A stretch of 64,000 bases of DNA from Agrostemma githago (lineage: Eukaryota; Streptophyta; Magnoliopsida; Caryophyllales; Caryophyllaceae), in the NCBI GenBank assembly GCA_958450325.1, contig OY288239.1, forward strand, positions 59,415,049 to 59,479,048, in the 5' to 3' direction. Made by a program: the position numbers and the translations under genes. Within the stretch, counting starts at the first letter, position 1, and each line of letters begins with the position of its first letter. Under the pieces are notes generated by a model, which had not been told where the DNA came from, made no database searches, and saw only the letters and a list, made by a program, of their open reading frames with translations. Positions 43,246 through 55,044 of the stretch are shown in pieces.

Positions 43246-44658
43246 AGGCCATACCTTGAAGAAAAGAGAAAAAAGCAGACCAAAACAAGGAAAAGCATTC
43301 CATAACAAACCCATGAAGGGTAAAAAGTTTTCACAAAGTGACAAAGGCAAAGATCCGAAAAACTAAATATTACAAACAGCTGGCCATAACAAGGTTCAGC
43401 GCAGAGAATAGGGCTATTTCAAGAAAGGATAAACATTATGGAGCATCCTGGCTTGGACCGGCAGCCGCCTCAGGGGGTTTGGCCGCCCGAGTCTCGTTTT
43501 TAGCAGAATAGAGACTTCGGAAGGCCTCTTCATCAAACACAGGGAACATCTCCCCAATCACCTCCATCACCAGCTCCAAGGAGGAGTTGGCCCCACTCAC
43601 AAAACTTGCGTCCACTGCAGCATCGGACTCCTCCACGAGGGCATCTTTTTCTTTCTTCCATTCGCTCTTGGCCTGCTCAAAGGCTGAGTCAGCTTTAGAC
43701 AGGCGTTCCTCCAGATCAGCTGCCTTCCTTTTTAGGTGCTCCATCTCAGCCAGAGAAAGAGTAGCCTGCTCCATCGCCAAGCGACTCTCCTTCAGATCAG
43801 CTTCAAACTTGGCTGCTTCCCTCACAGCTCTCTCTCCTTGAAGCTTCCACTGGCCTGCCTGACTCCTCGCCTCCTCTAGCTCGCCCTCCTGCTTAGCCAG
43901 CTTATCTTTCAAGTTGTTTATCAAAGTTATGTCCCTTTCCACCATAGCCAGACGGTCAGGAGGGGGAGCCCCGGGTGTGACAGTCAGCTCTTCGTCGCTC
44001 AAACGGCTTAGAGCCGCCAGCAGACGCCAGCAACACCTTGGAGGTACGCTAGATATACTGAATCACTTGATGAGAAGTTGAAGTTACAGACTTGGTGAGA
44101 CGGTCAGCTAAAACGGCGCCAGAGAGCAGGCCCGACACGTCTACGCTGTCGCCAGCAGTATAATGAAACTCCGTATTCTCCTCCTGAAAAAGGTGCTCGG
44201 AATATCACGAGCAGGGCATTTTGCCTCAGGAGTACAAACGTCAGCCTCCAAGTCCACCACAAGAGTAGTCCCTGAGGGCTCCGTATCCCTCTTCCTTCTT
44301 AGCTCCAGGGGAACACTCTCCCCAGTCCCCTCAGAGTTCGCAGGACACGTTCCCTGGGGAACACGAGTCCCGGCTGGAAAGTCACCTTGCCTACCTCCAG
44401 GGGAAGGAGTGGCCCCTGAAGTAACTTCAGCCTCCCCATCCTGGATGCTAGGGGGAGGAGTCGTCGGCTTTGCCGACGGCAGACTAGGGGGAAGAGGCAG
44501 CCTCCGGCCAGCAGCGAGGTCCTTGACGAGCCTCATTAAACTTTTCTCTCCTTTCTTGAAATTTGAAGGGAGGGAAGGACGCTTCGAGACGATGACGAAC
44601 TCCTCACTCAAACCTAACCTCTTAACCTGCTTCCTTGTCCAACGACGAGAAGCGGAAT

Positions 44659-44745
44659 CTGCAGAAAAAGAAGGGCAGTCAGCTAAAAAGCAAAGAAACA
44701 AAAAGTCTCAGAAAAATCGCGCCAACAAAAGCCCCCTAGAACTAC
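44659..44745 (-). other. Intron of antisense gene 1 (element E)
   Basis: 87 bp, GTAGTTC...TTTCTGCAG, at the same codon position as F's 80-bp intron. Removal joins LE|DSASRRW in frame with the downstream KRLGLSEE region. Confidence 0.8.
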
Positions 44746-45343
44746 CTTCAAGGCTAGGGATCAGGCCCAATGGAAGCAAGTATTCGTCTGTGGCTATGAG
44801 CTCCGCGTGGGGGTGCCAGAAAGCAGGGCCAAAAACACCAGACTTATCCGCAACAATTTCAAACTTCTTGACTAAAACCTCTTCTTTTGCACTCAGCTTT
44901 ACCTCCAGGGCCTTCCTCCCGACGCCTGGATGATATTCTTCGCGAGTTTCCATGCGGGTATGAACATGATTCCTAAAATGCCTAGGAATCCGCCACCCGA
45001 ACGCGCTATGTATATACAAGAAATTATTCTTCCAGTCTTTCAGGCTGCTTAAAGCCGGCCAGACTAGAGCATATTCCTTCTGTCTCTGCAGGGACCAGTA
45101 CCCAGGGAAACCGTCTCCCCCTGACGAAGACACCATTTGTAGCCCAACCATAAAACGAAGGGCGTCAATATAAGGCCCCTCACCGTGAAAGAGACAGGTC
45201 CAGGTATAGGCTATCAGGGACCTAATGGTTGTGGCAGTCAGTTGGGCTATAGCCACGTTCATTCTCCTGAAGGTCTCCTCCAGGAAAGGGTGAAGAGGGA
45301 ATCGCAGACCGAATTCCAAGCTCTTGTGGTATACAGCCACACA

Positions 45344-45860
45344 TAGGGATGGCAACGGATCCGGGATCCGATCCGGATCCGCAAGATCCGGTCCGCACGG
45401 ATCGGATATGGATCCTAAATTTTGAGATCCGTTGGATATGGATCCGGATCCGGATCCGCTATCTTTAAACGGATCCGGATCTGGATCTTAATAAATAAAT
45501 CCGGATCCGGATCCGCAAATCCGTTTTATTAAAAAAATTAACAATAATAAAAAACTTAGAACTTTAATTTGTGTTTTTTTGATTATTTCTAAGACTCTTT
45601 TTTTTAGTTTATTAATCTTTGATTATGAATTTTATATTCAATTTTATTTGTAAAATTATGAAAATTAATATGATCGTAAATACGTATTAATTAAAAATTT
45701 TGTGGAATTTAAGTAAGAAAATGGATCCGCGGATCCAATCCGGATCCGGATCTGGATCTTCATTTTTGAGATCCGTCGGATCCGGACCGGATCCGGATCC
45801 GTTACTAGGAGTGCGGATCCGGATCTGGATCCATGCGGATCCGGTCCGTTGCCATCCCTA
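45344..45860. mobile_element. hAT-type MITE, 517 bp, in antisense gene 1 of E
   Basis: Ends TAGGGATGGCAACGGA and inverted TCCGTTGCCATCCCTA. Perfect 8-bp target duplication GCCACACA at 45336-45343 and 45861-45868, as expected for hAT. Both arms consist of repeated GGATCCGGAT motifs, while the centre (45530-45710) is AT-rich and non-coding. Confidence 0.93.
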
Positions 45861-46510
45861 GCCACACAGCCTTCAGGGGGGCAGCATATTGTATCCTTTT
45901 CCCCTGGAACTACGACTGTATACCCCTCCCCAAAATTATAAAATTTCTCGATTTCCTCGGCAGCATTACTTTCTAAAATCAAATCCCTATTCTTGGCTTC
46001 GGGGTAGGTCTTTAGAGGAATCGAGTATTTCTTCTTATCCAAATAATAAGTTTTCCCTCTCTCCCTGCGAATGAGAGGGCCGGCAATCCTGGAGGGGTCC
46101 ACCTCCAGTGCCTCGTTGTCTGAATCAACAATGTCGAAGGGAGCGGGTTCGGGGGGGTTCAGCACCTTCCCCCCTCTCAAGGCGATCCTCCTCCCTGGGC
46201 CCAACCCCAGAAGAGGAGGCTAGATCGCGTCCACTCCCGTCTCTACCCTCAGCCCTCTCAGACAGTGAACTAAAAGAGAAAGCCCGAACTCGAGACATAC
46301 TGGTTTATAAAGAAAAAAGTATCAATGAAAGGGAAAAAGGGCGAAGATTTAAAGAGAGATCCTAACCTAGAACGTTGGTCGTCGCCGGAAAGTGTTACAG
46401 TAAGCGCTCCTTGGTCTCACGAAGTTCTCAGCAACAAAGACGGTTTGGGAGGATGAGAGGGATTACGAGTTTTGAAAAATGTAAAAGAAAGAAATGGAGG
46501 AGGGGAAGGG

Positions 46511-46520
46511 CTTATATAAA
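46511..46520 (-). promoter_or_regulatory. TATA box of antisense gene 1 (element E)
   Basis: Minus-strand TTTATATAAG about 215 bp upstream of the ATG at 46298; counterpart of 4930-4937 in F. Confidence 0.6.
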
Positions 46521-46826
46521 GCCCAGGAAGCCAAAAAGGCCGCCTCTCTGACAAAGCATCCCCAACAATCTACCCCACGTGTCACACTTTAAACATGAGC
46601 CGCTCACCCCTTCCCAAGAAGGGCCTCGAAAAAGCAAAAGTGTCAGAGGGACAGTTAGTTAGCAACGTCATCCCCGCAATAAAAAAAAACAAATAACAAA
46701 GTCGCTCGGGTTTTTCATTAACTTTGATGGAAAATGGACAAGTTACATATCATGCCCGGCAAAGAAAGAAAAATACAAAAGGAGCCTGGATTTCCGGCTC
46801 AACACGCCTGCACCCTGCAAGCAGGC

Positions 46827-47411
46827 CTAGTCATCACCTAAGTCTGGAGAATAGTCCCCAGGGCTGTCTTGGCCTCCAAAGTCCGATCCCCAATCCCAGT
46901 CTGAGGAATCCTTGAAGGGATCATCAGGGAGTCCATCCTCGTCCCTGTCACTCGAGCATCCCAGACCCTAACTGTCTTCAGAGTCCCGGCTGCTGACGTC
47001 CCAGTCCCTGCCATAGGGAACTGTCTGGGAGTCATCACAAGTACCGCAGCCTGTTTTCTTCACTGGAGAGGAAGGGCCTGACCCCAGGGAAGAGTCTGCG
47101 TCAGAACAGTCGGGGTCGAATTGTTCAGGGTGCAACCATGGGAAACACTCATGGCAACCCCGATCAAAGCACCCTCCTCCTTGAAGGCAGCGCTTGAACC
47201 TAGAAGCAGCAGGAGGCGCGGATCTTCTAGGGCGCTTGCCCGCCCTAATGGTAGCCTTCTGAACACTCCGACGGGGATGTGGCCGTGGACGACGGCTGCG
47301 GCGAAGGGCCCGGTAAGCCGCCCGAGCATACCTGAGTCTCCAAAATCCCTTAAAAAGAAAGGTGACAGTACGAACTCCATGGCGAGTAATAGATTTCTTG
47401 ATCCAAACCAT
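46827..47411 (-). pseudogene. Antisense gene 2 of element E: Arg-rich, Cys/His protein with one premature stop
   Basis: Ortholog of 4005-4589, same start (MVWIKK), same total length of 585 nt, no indel. A TAG at 46970-46968 replaces the Glu codon of F, removing 46 codons of the acidic tail. The reading frame beyond it remains open to the original stop at 46829-46827. The Arg-rich region and the GCFDRGCHECFPWLHPEQFD segment are identical or nearly so to those in F. Confidence 0.78.
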
Positions 47412-47474
47412 GATTCAACAAAGAAAAGTGGAAGAATTGTGGATGAAATAACAAAATGGCGAAGGGAGCTGGAA

Positions 47475-47480
47475 TTTATA
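47475..47480 (-). promoter_or_regulatory. TATA box of antisense gene 2 (element E)
   Basis: Minus-strand TATAAA (in TTTGTATAAATT) about 65 bp upstream of the ATG at 47411; same spacing as in F. Confidence 0.65.
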
Positions 47481-47765
47481 CAAAGGAAATGAAGCATTAA
47501 ATGGCATCCCAACCATCTTGGCAGGGAATGCCACCAATCGCGAAGTCCTCACATTGCCCGAAAATCCACCAAGCATGAAGGGTAATCATTGCAAAAGACC
47601 TCTCAACTCTCTGTATACCTAACACAATTAACACTTTTTTCCTCGGGAAAGTACAAACGCATTAAATACAGCAGTGAAGCCGAAAATAAGTCAACCTCCC
47701 TCCATCTAAGCAAAAGTCGCCAGCCGGAAGGAAGCCTTGCTCCCTCCCAGCTTGCGAGGGCCAAT

Positions 47766-48449
47766 TGATGAGGGTTAGCAGCCTGCTCCGGACCGCCTGC
47801 TAAGCAGGCTCTTAGAAGACTCTACCCAAGGAGCCCGGGAACCGACTTGGCAGACAATCAGAGCAAAGTCATTAAAAAGAGCCCACGGGGAACTTCAGAC
47901 GACCGCCTGCCCGACAGGGAGGGGTGGTCAGCCAAACCCAGTCTTCGCATAAACCCAACCTGCCTGTCTCCTGGCCATTCTCCGCAGGCAGAGCAGGGAT
48001 CACCAAGGGACCCCCTCCTCATTTCGCCTAAGGTAAGCGAGAATGGGTGGATGAGGTGAAGCCACTTGTCACCTCCTCATCCACCCATCCTCCTTCTACT
48101 TCCCTCTCTTGTGGGAAGGTATAAATACTCTCCCACTTCCCACAAGGAAGAGGTTGGATTTTCTCTCTCTAGAACTCTTACTCTAAAAACGCCACCTAGT
48201 TCCTCACGAGCTAGGTTCTTTAAGGCATTCACGGACTGACTTAGGCATCAGAGAGGATTTCCTCGGACAACCTCTGAGGCCCTGTGCGTTCTGTGTGCAG
48301 GGAGCCAGCCCATTCCGCCGGGAAGGTCCGACCAGTAGAGTAGGAGGAAGGAGAGCTTGGCAAGACTGACCAATTGATTAATTCAAAGCAACACCGAACA
48401 GTACGAGCCCGAATTCCAAATCGGGTTAATTGATTCCAATACCGGAACA
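47766..48449 (+). repeat. 3' LTR of element E
   Basis: 684 bp. Preceded by GCGAGGGCCAAT, the likely polypurine tract, and followed by TSD GATGT at 48450-48454. Confidence 0.97.
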
Positions 48450-48451
48450 GA

Positions 48452-48765
48452 TGTGAATAGTCAAAGGGGAGTAGCCCAAATACTCCCTCGTTTCAATTAT
48501 TGGAGTGCTGCTATTGCTGACCAATCATTAATGATCACATGGATCTATGACGTGGCATAGTTAGTTAGAAAGTTTGTTATAACAAACACATTTGTACACA
48601 CATATATAGAAGAAGTACACCAACTGTTAACCGTATTCATTCATTCACACATTTTTGTGATATCAATCAATGGAAAACACCTTATATTTTGCTTGGTTTG
48701 TGGTAGAGAACTACGTATAGACGATCACCATTGATGAGAGTTGATGAAGCTCACTACGTTCGACA
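48452..48765 (+). repeat. 5' LTR of truncated Copia element G (start tentative)
   Basis: Ends TTCGACA at 48765, immediately before a GGTATCAGAGC primer site (48767-48777, initiator tRNA-Met type). The start is inferred as TGTGAATAG at 48452, overlapping E's target duplication; about 314 bp. A TATATA stretch near 48602 may be the promoter. Confidence 0.55.
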
Positions 48766-49036
48766 AGGTATCAGAGCAGGATCGATTCGATCTCTGCTTC
48801 TTGCTTTTACTTCGCGGTTGTGAGCTGAATTTATCTTCTTCTCCTTTTACTTGATTGTTCATCATCATTGTTCAATTGTTCTTCAATTCATCGTCAATTT
48901 TTATGCATTTTTTGCGATTTTTTGCAATTGATTTCTCCAATCTATTGAGAAATTTGCAATTCTGTTAATTCGTCGTGATTTGAATCCACAAATTTGCTTA
49001 ATTCCGCTGTTTTTCTCTTGATAAATTGATTCTACA

Positions 49037-51051
49037 ATGCCTGAAACTGCTTTTACTTTGGTCTATAAGAATCCTCTGTATCTTTCGTCTAATGACCAAA
49101 ATTTGCAGCAAATTACACCACATGTGTTCTATGGTCAGAACTGGTATAGGCAAGTTCGAATTTTGCTTATTACTAAGAACAAATTAGGTTTTGTTAATGA
49201 CAAATTCCCTAAACCAGCTGAAACACATGCTACTTTTCATGACTGGATCACAACTGATTAGACTGTCACGAACTAGATTTTACATTCCTTGAGTGACAAA
49301 ATTGCTGCAACTCTCTCATATGTGTCATCCAGTAAACACCTCTGGGATGAGCTCAATGAACGCTTTAATCAGTCAAATGCATCATTTCTATATCAGTTAA
49401 GAAAAGATATTTCTCATACTGTTCAAGGTGACATGTCTGTTGCTGATTATTATGCTAAACTCAAGACTTTTTGGGAAGATATGCGTTCTTTAGATCCCTT
49501 GCCCCAGTGTGATTATGGAGCTCTTGATGAATGCACCTGTCTTGTGCTCAAAAAGGTTGTTGCTAGAGAGAATACGCACAATCTAATAGATTTTTTCATG
49601 GGACTCCACAAGAAATATGATCATTTGCGTGGTCAGATATTAGCCATAGAACCTCTTCCTACTGTGAACAAAGCGTTTGCTCAGGTTTATCAGTTGGAGA
49701 TGTAACAACAGATAACAAATAAAGAGTTTGTTACTAGTTATGACATTGCAGCCCCTGTTGCCAATCATGTTGGTAATCAGGGAGGGTATTCTGATGATCC
49801 TCCTAAAGTTTGGAGAAGGGAGAATAAAAAGGCAAAGACTGATAAATCCTCTTATTTCTGCACTCATTGCAAGAAATCTGGGCATACTCTTGATTATTGT
49901 TGGCATTACAAGAAGCTCAAGCGACAATTTGGTTCATCTAGAGCTCGCAGAATCGCAGCTAATGTGGAGGAGGTCACCACTTATGCACCTGATAAACCCT
50001 GTGAAGTTATTACTGGCAAACCTGCAGATTTTCCTACTGATCCCTCTTTTATCCAAGCAGTTGCCAAGGAGTTGTTTAATCTACAGAATCAAACACAACC
50101 TGAAATTGCTTGTCCTAGCTTTTCAGGTACTATTCTTGGTTGGTCTAATGCTGTTGGTTTAAATTTTCCACTTCATACCTGGATACTTGATTCTGGGGCA
50201 TCTGATCATATGTGTTTTGATATTCGATTATTTACCTCATCTAAACCACTTAGCAAACCTCTTGTTGTGCATCTGCCTGATGGACAGATCAAGACTGTCA
50301 CTCATACTGGGCAGATTTCTCTTACTAACATCATTATACTTCAGAATGTTCTTTATTTGCCTGATTTCAAACACAATCTTTTATCATTGGGTAGGCTATT
50401 AAGTGATTCTGTCTTATTGTCCTTTTTTACTCCAATTCATGTCGCATACAGGATCCTTCCACTGAGGAGGTCCTTTGTTTTGGCACCAAGAGATGAGGCA
50501 TCTTTCAGTTCATACAATGTTCTAGTACTGTACATAACAATAATTGTACTAGTTTCTCTCTTTCCGTTTCTGTTGAGAATGATGTTGCTTTATTGCATTC
50601 TAGATTGGGTCGTTCCTCTTTAAGTACTCTTCAGCATGTAATCAAGCTACCAAATAATGGATACCATTTTCATTGTGATACTTGTGTGCCTGCTAAACAC
50701 CATAAGACTCCTTGGACAATTTACGGAGCATCCTACTTTCTTACATTGGTAGATGATTTCGGCAGAACTACTTGGACAAATTTACTCAAAAGTAAGGAAC
50801 AGGTGCCTAATGTTACGAGTACTTTTCTTGCTCATGTGTCTAATCAGTTTCACTCCAAAGTTAAGACAATTAGGAGTGATAATGGTACTGAGATAGTTCA
50901 ACATGAGTGTCATGCTCTATTTTCTAGTCATGACATTGTTCGTCAACGATCTATTCCTGGCAACCCTCAACAAAATGAGAGGGTGAATGAATTTCATACA
51001 TTTGTTTTATGCACGTATGTCAATGATCAATTTCTTTTGTCCATAATTTAA
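49037..51051 (+). pseudogene. Copia element G gag-pol remnant (gag, protease, partial integrase)
   Basis: gag at 49037-49705, interrupted by two stops near 49259-49276. It has a UBN2-type Copia capsid (LWDELNERF, MSVADYYAKLKTFWEDM) and a CX2CX4HX4C knuckle (CTHCKKSGHTLDYC, about 49858-49900). Protease WILDSGASDHM at about 50180. GAG-pre-integrase LHSRLGRSSLSTLQ at about 50594, then part of the integrase core (TLVDDFGRTTW, IRSDNGTE) with a deletion before it. Coding similarity ends near 51000; RT, RNase H and 3' LTR are missing. Frames shift several times, so this is dead. Confidence 0.85.
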
Positions 51052-51451
51052 GTTACGTATTTCTAAAAATTATAAAAATTTGATATTCAAAATGCACCCG
51101 TTAACTAAAAATTATAAAAATTTGATATTCATAATGTCTCCAGTAAGATGATTTAAACAATATCTCACTTAACTATCTTTTATTTTACATATTAGATGTT
51201 ATATCGAATATTAGTTTAACTTGTGAATAGTGTCTAAAGAGCCAAATATATGGAACTCATTAGAATGGAAGTCCCTCACATTCATTGAATTGTAGATCCA
51301 TTATTTCCCCTCACAAAAACAATCCGGTAAATAATTAAATGGATGGGAAGGAGCAGTCAACAACGCCCCGTGATCATGTTAAGTCCAATTAAACTGAGTG
51401 AACTCAGATTAGGGGAATTGGAGTTTGCAGTGTGTTGACTGCTGAGTTGTG
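51052..51451 (+). other. Upstream region of the HDA8-like gene
   Basis: Contains two direct copies of AATTATAAAAATTTGATATT, 41 bp apart (51064-51130). No clear TATA box near the start codon. The truncated Copia ends about 400 bp upstream of the ATG, so promoter elements must lie in this interval or in transposon sequence. Confidence 0.4.
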
Positions 51452-54324
51452 ATGGGTGAAGTAGAGAATGGAAGAGTAGACGTGTTCTGGGAGGAGGGTA
51501 TGTTGAAACACGATCCGGGTCGGGGCGTATTCGACTCTTCTGTTGACCCGGGTTACCTGGATGTCCTGGAAGACCACCCGGAAAATGGGAGTAGAGTGAG
51601 GAACATGGTATCAATCCTTAAGCGTGGACCCATCTCTCCTTTCATTTCATGGCATTCTGGTTCACTTGCTTCCTCTTCTGACCTCCTCACTTTCCACACC
51701 CCTGGTATTAATCATTTATCACCTCACCTGGATTTCATTGTTTTACCGTACTTAATTAACCCAATTTCAGCTCTAACAACACAATTATCGACCAAGATAC
51801 TAACACTTAATCATTCAAATGATAGCAGCTGTACTTGAGTATTTTAAGCAACCACCATTAGCTACTGTGGCCTGTACGTATATTATGCTACTTACACAGA
51901 CTTGTTTGAAGAGTCGTACGCGGGTGGATACCCCCAAGTGTCGGACTTGACTATTTTGTCAAAATTTATCATGTTTTGGGTCTAAAATGTCAACTGTTGG
52001 AGTGTCATGTTCAAGTGTCGGACACGGGTACTCGAGCTCATATCAGGTGTCAAAGTAGCATTGTTTAAGGGTATAAATTTGTGCTAATCAATAATCGCCA
52101 TAGTTTTTTAGTTATCACTAGTATTAGGGTCTGGCAATATCCTAATTACAGTTTTTATCGGACTGTTGCTCAAACTCATAATTTGCAAAGAGATAATGAG
52201 TTCTCTTTTCCCCTCTGGGATAAAATGTTTAGCAAATCGGGGCTGGATTAAACTAATTTATCAATTGTTGCACTTCCGTATATGATGGCTTGATGCTGCA
52301 GCTTTAACAGTGTTTTAAGTGGTGTTTCAAGGTGGTTTCTATGACAGCCATGGTTTTTATTGGTTTTGACGCTGTCAACGGGGTGATATAGCCACTGTTT
52401 TGGGCGTGAAGCAGGGGATCATAAAGGATGGTGATGGTGATGATGATGATGATGATGGACTGTTGCTGTTCGATTAGTGATTAGATTATGATTTTTGGAC
52501 AATAAAAGGATGATGATAACGGTTGATTTTCTTTATTTGGGTGGTGTGGTTGTGTTAATTCTATGAAGGATGATCGACAATGTTGCCGTTAGATAAGTAC
52601 AGGGTTTTTGGCTAGAAAACGCCATGGTTGCTTGATGGCATATTCCTCTCAAGGAAAAAGCCAGCTGGAATGGCGTGCTTACCCATTCCGTAACTTGTGT
52701 AAAACCGAGTCTACGGGAACACCTTTTTGCTTAATACGTTAATTCATGCATCATTATAAAAACAGATTAGAGAATGCTCCCTATTCTTTTTACCTTGACA
52801 ATGGTTATGGGAGTATGAGTCGGTGACATGACTATCTATCTTAGTGAAATAGTTTGTGAATTCAAGTAGGTGCATACTTAGGTATGTGTCTGTAATATGG
52901 CTCAGATCAGTCCACCAACGGTTTTTGTGTGTGTGTGTGTGTGCCGCGCGAGCGCGCTCGCGCGTCAGCACAATATCATTGTTGTGTTTCAATTTTGTTC
53001 CGGAGGTACATGATTTGAACAAAAATGGCAGTATAATGCAGTGATTGATTTTGTATTTGTTAGACCTTGCTTGTGGGTGAAAACCAGTGGCTAGATTCTA
53101 TCTTTGATATACTCAGATTTTCTATTTCGTTTGTGTTCTCATCTTTGTATCGAGCAGAACTATGAAAATTGCCCTTTAATAAGTTGTGCTCGTATGCAAC
53201 CTCATGATCTTTTTATGCAATGCTAGTTATTTTTGCTTGGCTAAGAATTGTTTGATAATAACTTAATTACTACTCGTAGAATACATCAAGGAATTGGAGG
53301 AAGCGGACAAAGCTGGAGGAAAGATGATTTGTGCGGGAACATTTCTTAACTCCGGTTCTTGGGAAGCAGCTCGCCTTGCTGCTGGCACAACACTCGCGGC
53401 TATGAAGCAACTACTTGATGGGCATGGTAACATTGCTTATGCATTAGTAAGGCCGCCAGGTCATCATGCTCAGCCTACTCGAGCAGATGGATATTGCTTC
53501 CTCAATAATGCGAGTCTGGCTGTCCACTTAGCTCTAAAATCTGGTCGTGCTAAAGTGGCTGTTATCGACATCGATGTTCATTATGGGAATGGGACTGCAG
53601 AAGGGTTCTATGGCTCAAGTGAAGTCCTTACCATATCGCTGCATATGAACCACGGTTCTTGGGGGCCTTCTCATCCTCAGAGTGGAGCCGTTGATCAGCT
53701 TGGTGAAGGAGTCGGGTTTGGCTATAATATGAACATACCATTGCCAAATGGGAGTGGAGACCTTGGTTACACATATGCCATGAAGGAGCTCGTGGTTCCA
53801 GCTATTCACAAGTTCCAACCGAATATGATTGTTCTGGTTGTTGGACAAGATTCAAGCGCTGTAAGTTGATTAATCCTCGCTTTGAAATAAATCAATTTAT
53901 AATAATGCGTACCCCGTATCAGATAGACGGGGTACATGGTACTGCAGTTACGTAGGTACGTACGTGGTACTGCAATCAGATCTTGGATTGCTAATTATTT
54001 TGTTGCATGTATATTCAGTTTGATCCGAATGGAAGGCAGTGCTTGACAATGGATGGGTACCGGGAATTGGCACGGATAATACGAGGCTTGGCAGATTCAC
54101 ATTGTAAAGGGCAACTACTTATTGTGCAGGAAGGGGGTTACCAGGTGACATATTCGGCCTTTTGTCTTCATGCAACACTTGAAGGCGCATTGGATCTTAG
54201 AAACCCGTTGCTAACGGATCCTATTGCTTATTACCCGGAGGATGAAGGCCACACTGTGAAGGCTGTTGATGCTATGAAGCAATACTTCACAGAAAACGTT
54301 CCATTCCTAAAAGAATCAAAATAG
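51452..54324 (+). CDS. HDA8: HDA8-like histone deacetylase (class II-type, RPD3/HDA1 superfamily), three exons
   Basis: Exons 51452-51704, 53280-53860 and 54019-54324 (TAG) total 1140 nt, 379 residues, close to Arabidopsis HDA8. Introns 51705-53279 and 53861-54018 are GT-AG, and all junctions keep the frame (HTP|EYIKEL; QDSSA|FDPNG). I use the ATG at 51452, not the GTG just before it. Zn-dependent deacetylase motifs are present: GHHAQP with tandem catalytic His (about residues 145-146), DIDVHYGNGT with the zinc-binding Asp and His (about 182-184), NHGSWGPSHP, and QDSSAFDPNGRQCLTM with the second zinc Asp. QEGGYQVTYSAFCLH is near the C-terminus. It should remove acetyl groups from lysines of histones or other proteins, or related substrates; plant HDA8 has been reported outside the nucleus. 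No signal peptide or NLS is apparent. The only intact-looking host gene in the window. Confidence 0.93.
52924..52964. repeat. (GT)n followed by a 20-bp GC palindrome in intron 1 of HDA8
   Basis: Alternating purine-pyrimidine GT repeat (about 52926-52943) followed by the perfect palindrome CGCGCGAGCGCGCTCGCGCG (52945-52964). A (GATGGT/GAT)n tract lies at about 52430-52462 in the same intron. Confidence 0.9.
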
Positions 54325-55044
54325 TTACGTTGGCAATGCAAACCAGAATAATTAATGCTTCCATTTTTCTTTCTGATCTGTATGTTGCTTCCTGATGCTA
54401 ATTTGTACATGTACATGTACATGTACGTACGTTAAGCCATCAGCGACCACAAACCAAAATTGCATTGTCAAAGCGACACTGCAACAGTTCGGCCAATTAG
54501 GCCAGTTGTATCGACACATCATTGCACTAAATTTGTAGAAATGATATGTTGAATGCATGAACTGTACGTAGAAACGGAGTATACGAGATATCTAATCTAA
54601 TACAAAGATTATTCTGGAGGTATATTTCGTATGGCATTACACAACTAGGAAACAATTTGTACCACGAAAAAACACTAGGGAACCGTATTTACGGAAGCTT
54701 CTTTATGGTGTTTAGTTTAGTATCCGTAACTTTCTGGCTGCACGTACCAATACTTGAATAGTTGAATGATGTTGCTCATGTTTGGATATGCACAAATCAT
54801 CTAGCCAAATTATTGTTTATGACGAGAATATCCATCACAAACTTGTAACGGGTCAATAATCTCATTTTGATAGATAAAAAAAATACGAAGTACTCAATTT
54901 GCTACTTTCTAGGTTTGGTTTATCCAACCATGTGCTATTAGTATTAAAAAGTGGATGCAAATCACCTATAATCTTAACCATTACGTCAAGACATATTCGG
55001 TAAAAAAATGGATACTTTGTGAATGAAATACTCCGTATGATATA
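54325..55044. other. 3' flank of HDA8
   Basis: Contains a TGTACA/TACATG microsatellite (about 54405-54432). No further gene visible; low-GC sequence. Confidence 0.5.

Larger units (their letters stand above)
43436..46298 (-). pseudogene. Antisense gene 1 of element E (broken): Transposase_28-like / coiled-coil protein
   Basis: Ortholog of 5187-7560. ATG at 46298 (MSRVR, like MSRTR in F). Exon 1 runs to 44746, intron 44745-44659 (87 bp), exon 2 44658-43436. Lesions: the frame slips at a run of seven C on the coding strand (46151-46157). A 517-bp hAT-type MITE is inserted in exon 1 (45344-45860). Exon 2 has a 1-nt shift near 44185-44195 (TTTTTC) and a TAG in QYI* near 44050. The Transposase_28-like region (YHKSLEFGLRFPLHPFLEETFRRMNVA) is at 45330-45240, and the coiled coil at about 43960-43600. 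Conserved intron position and domain order confirm that this was once the same gene as in F. Confidence 0.88.
35736..48449 (+). mobile_element. Element E: Ty3/gypsy (Tat lineage) LTR retrotransposon, same family as F
   Basis: Complete in plus orientation with perfect 5-bp target duplication GATGT (35731-35735 and 48450-48454). LTRs of 683 and 684 bp differ by about 14 substitutions and one indel by eye (about 2%), slightly older than F. Order: primer site, gag-pol, tandem array, then two genes on the opposite strand, then 3' LTR, exactly as in F. A hAT-type MITE sits in antisense gene 1. gag-pol is in one frame but interrupted by five stops and a 2-nt insertion. Confidence 0.97.

Noticed and set aside
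51449..51838. HDA8 first ORF starting with GTG and extending past the exon
   Set aside because: The GTG is not the start; ATG follows at 51452. The frame after 51704 is intron read-through beyond a GT donor.
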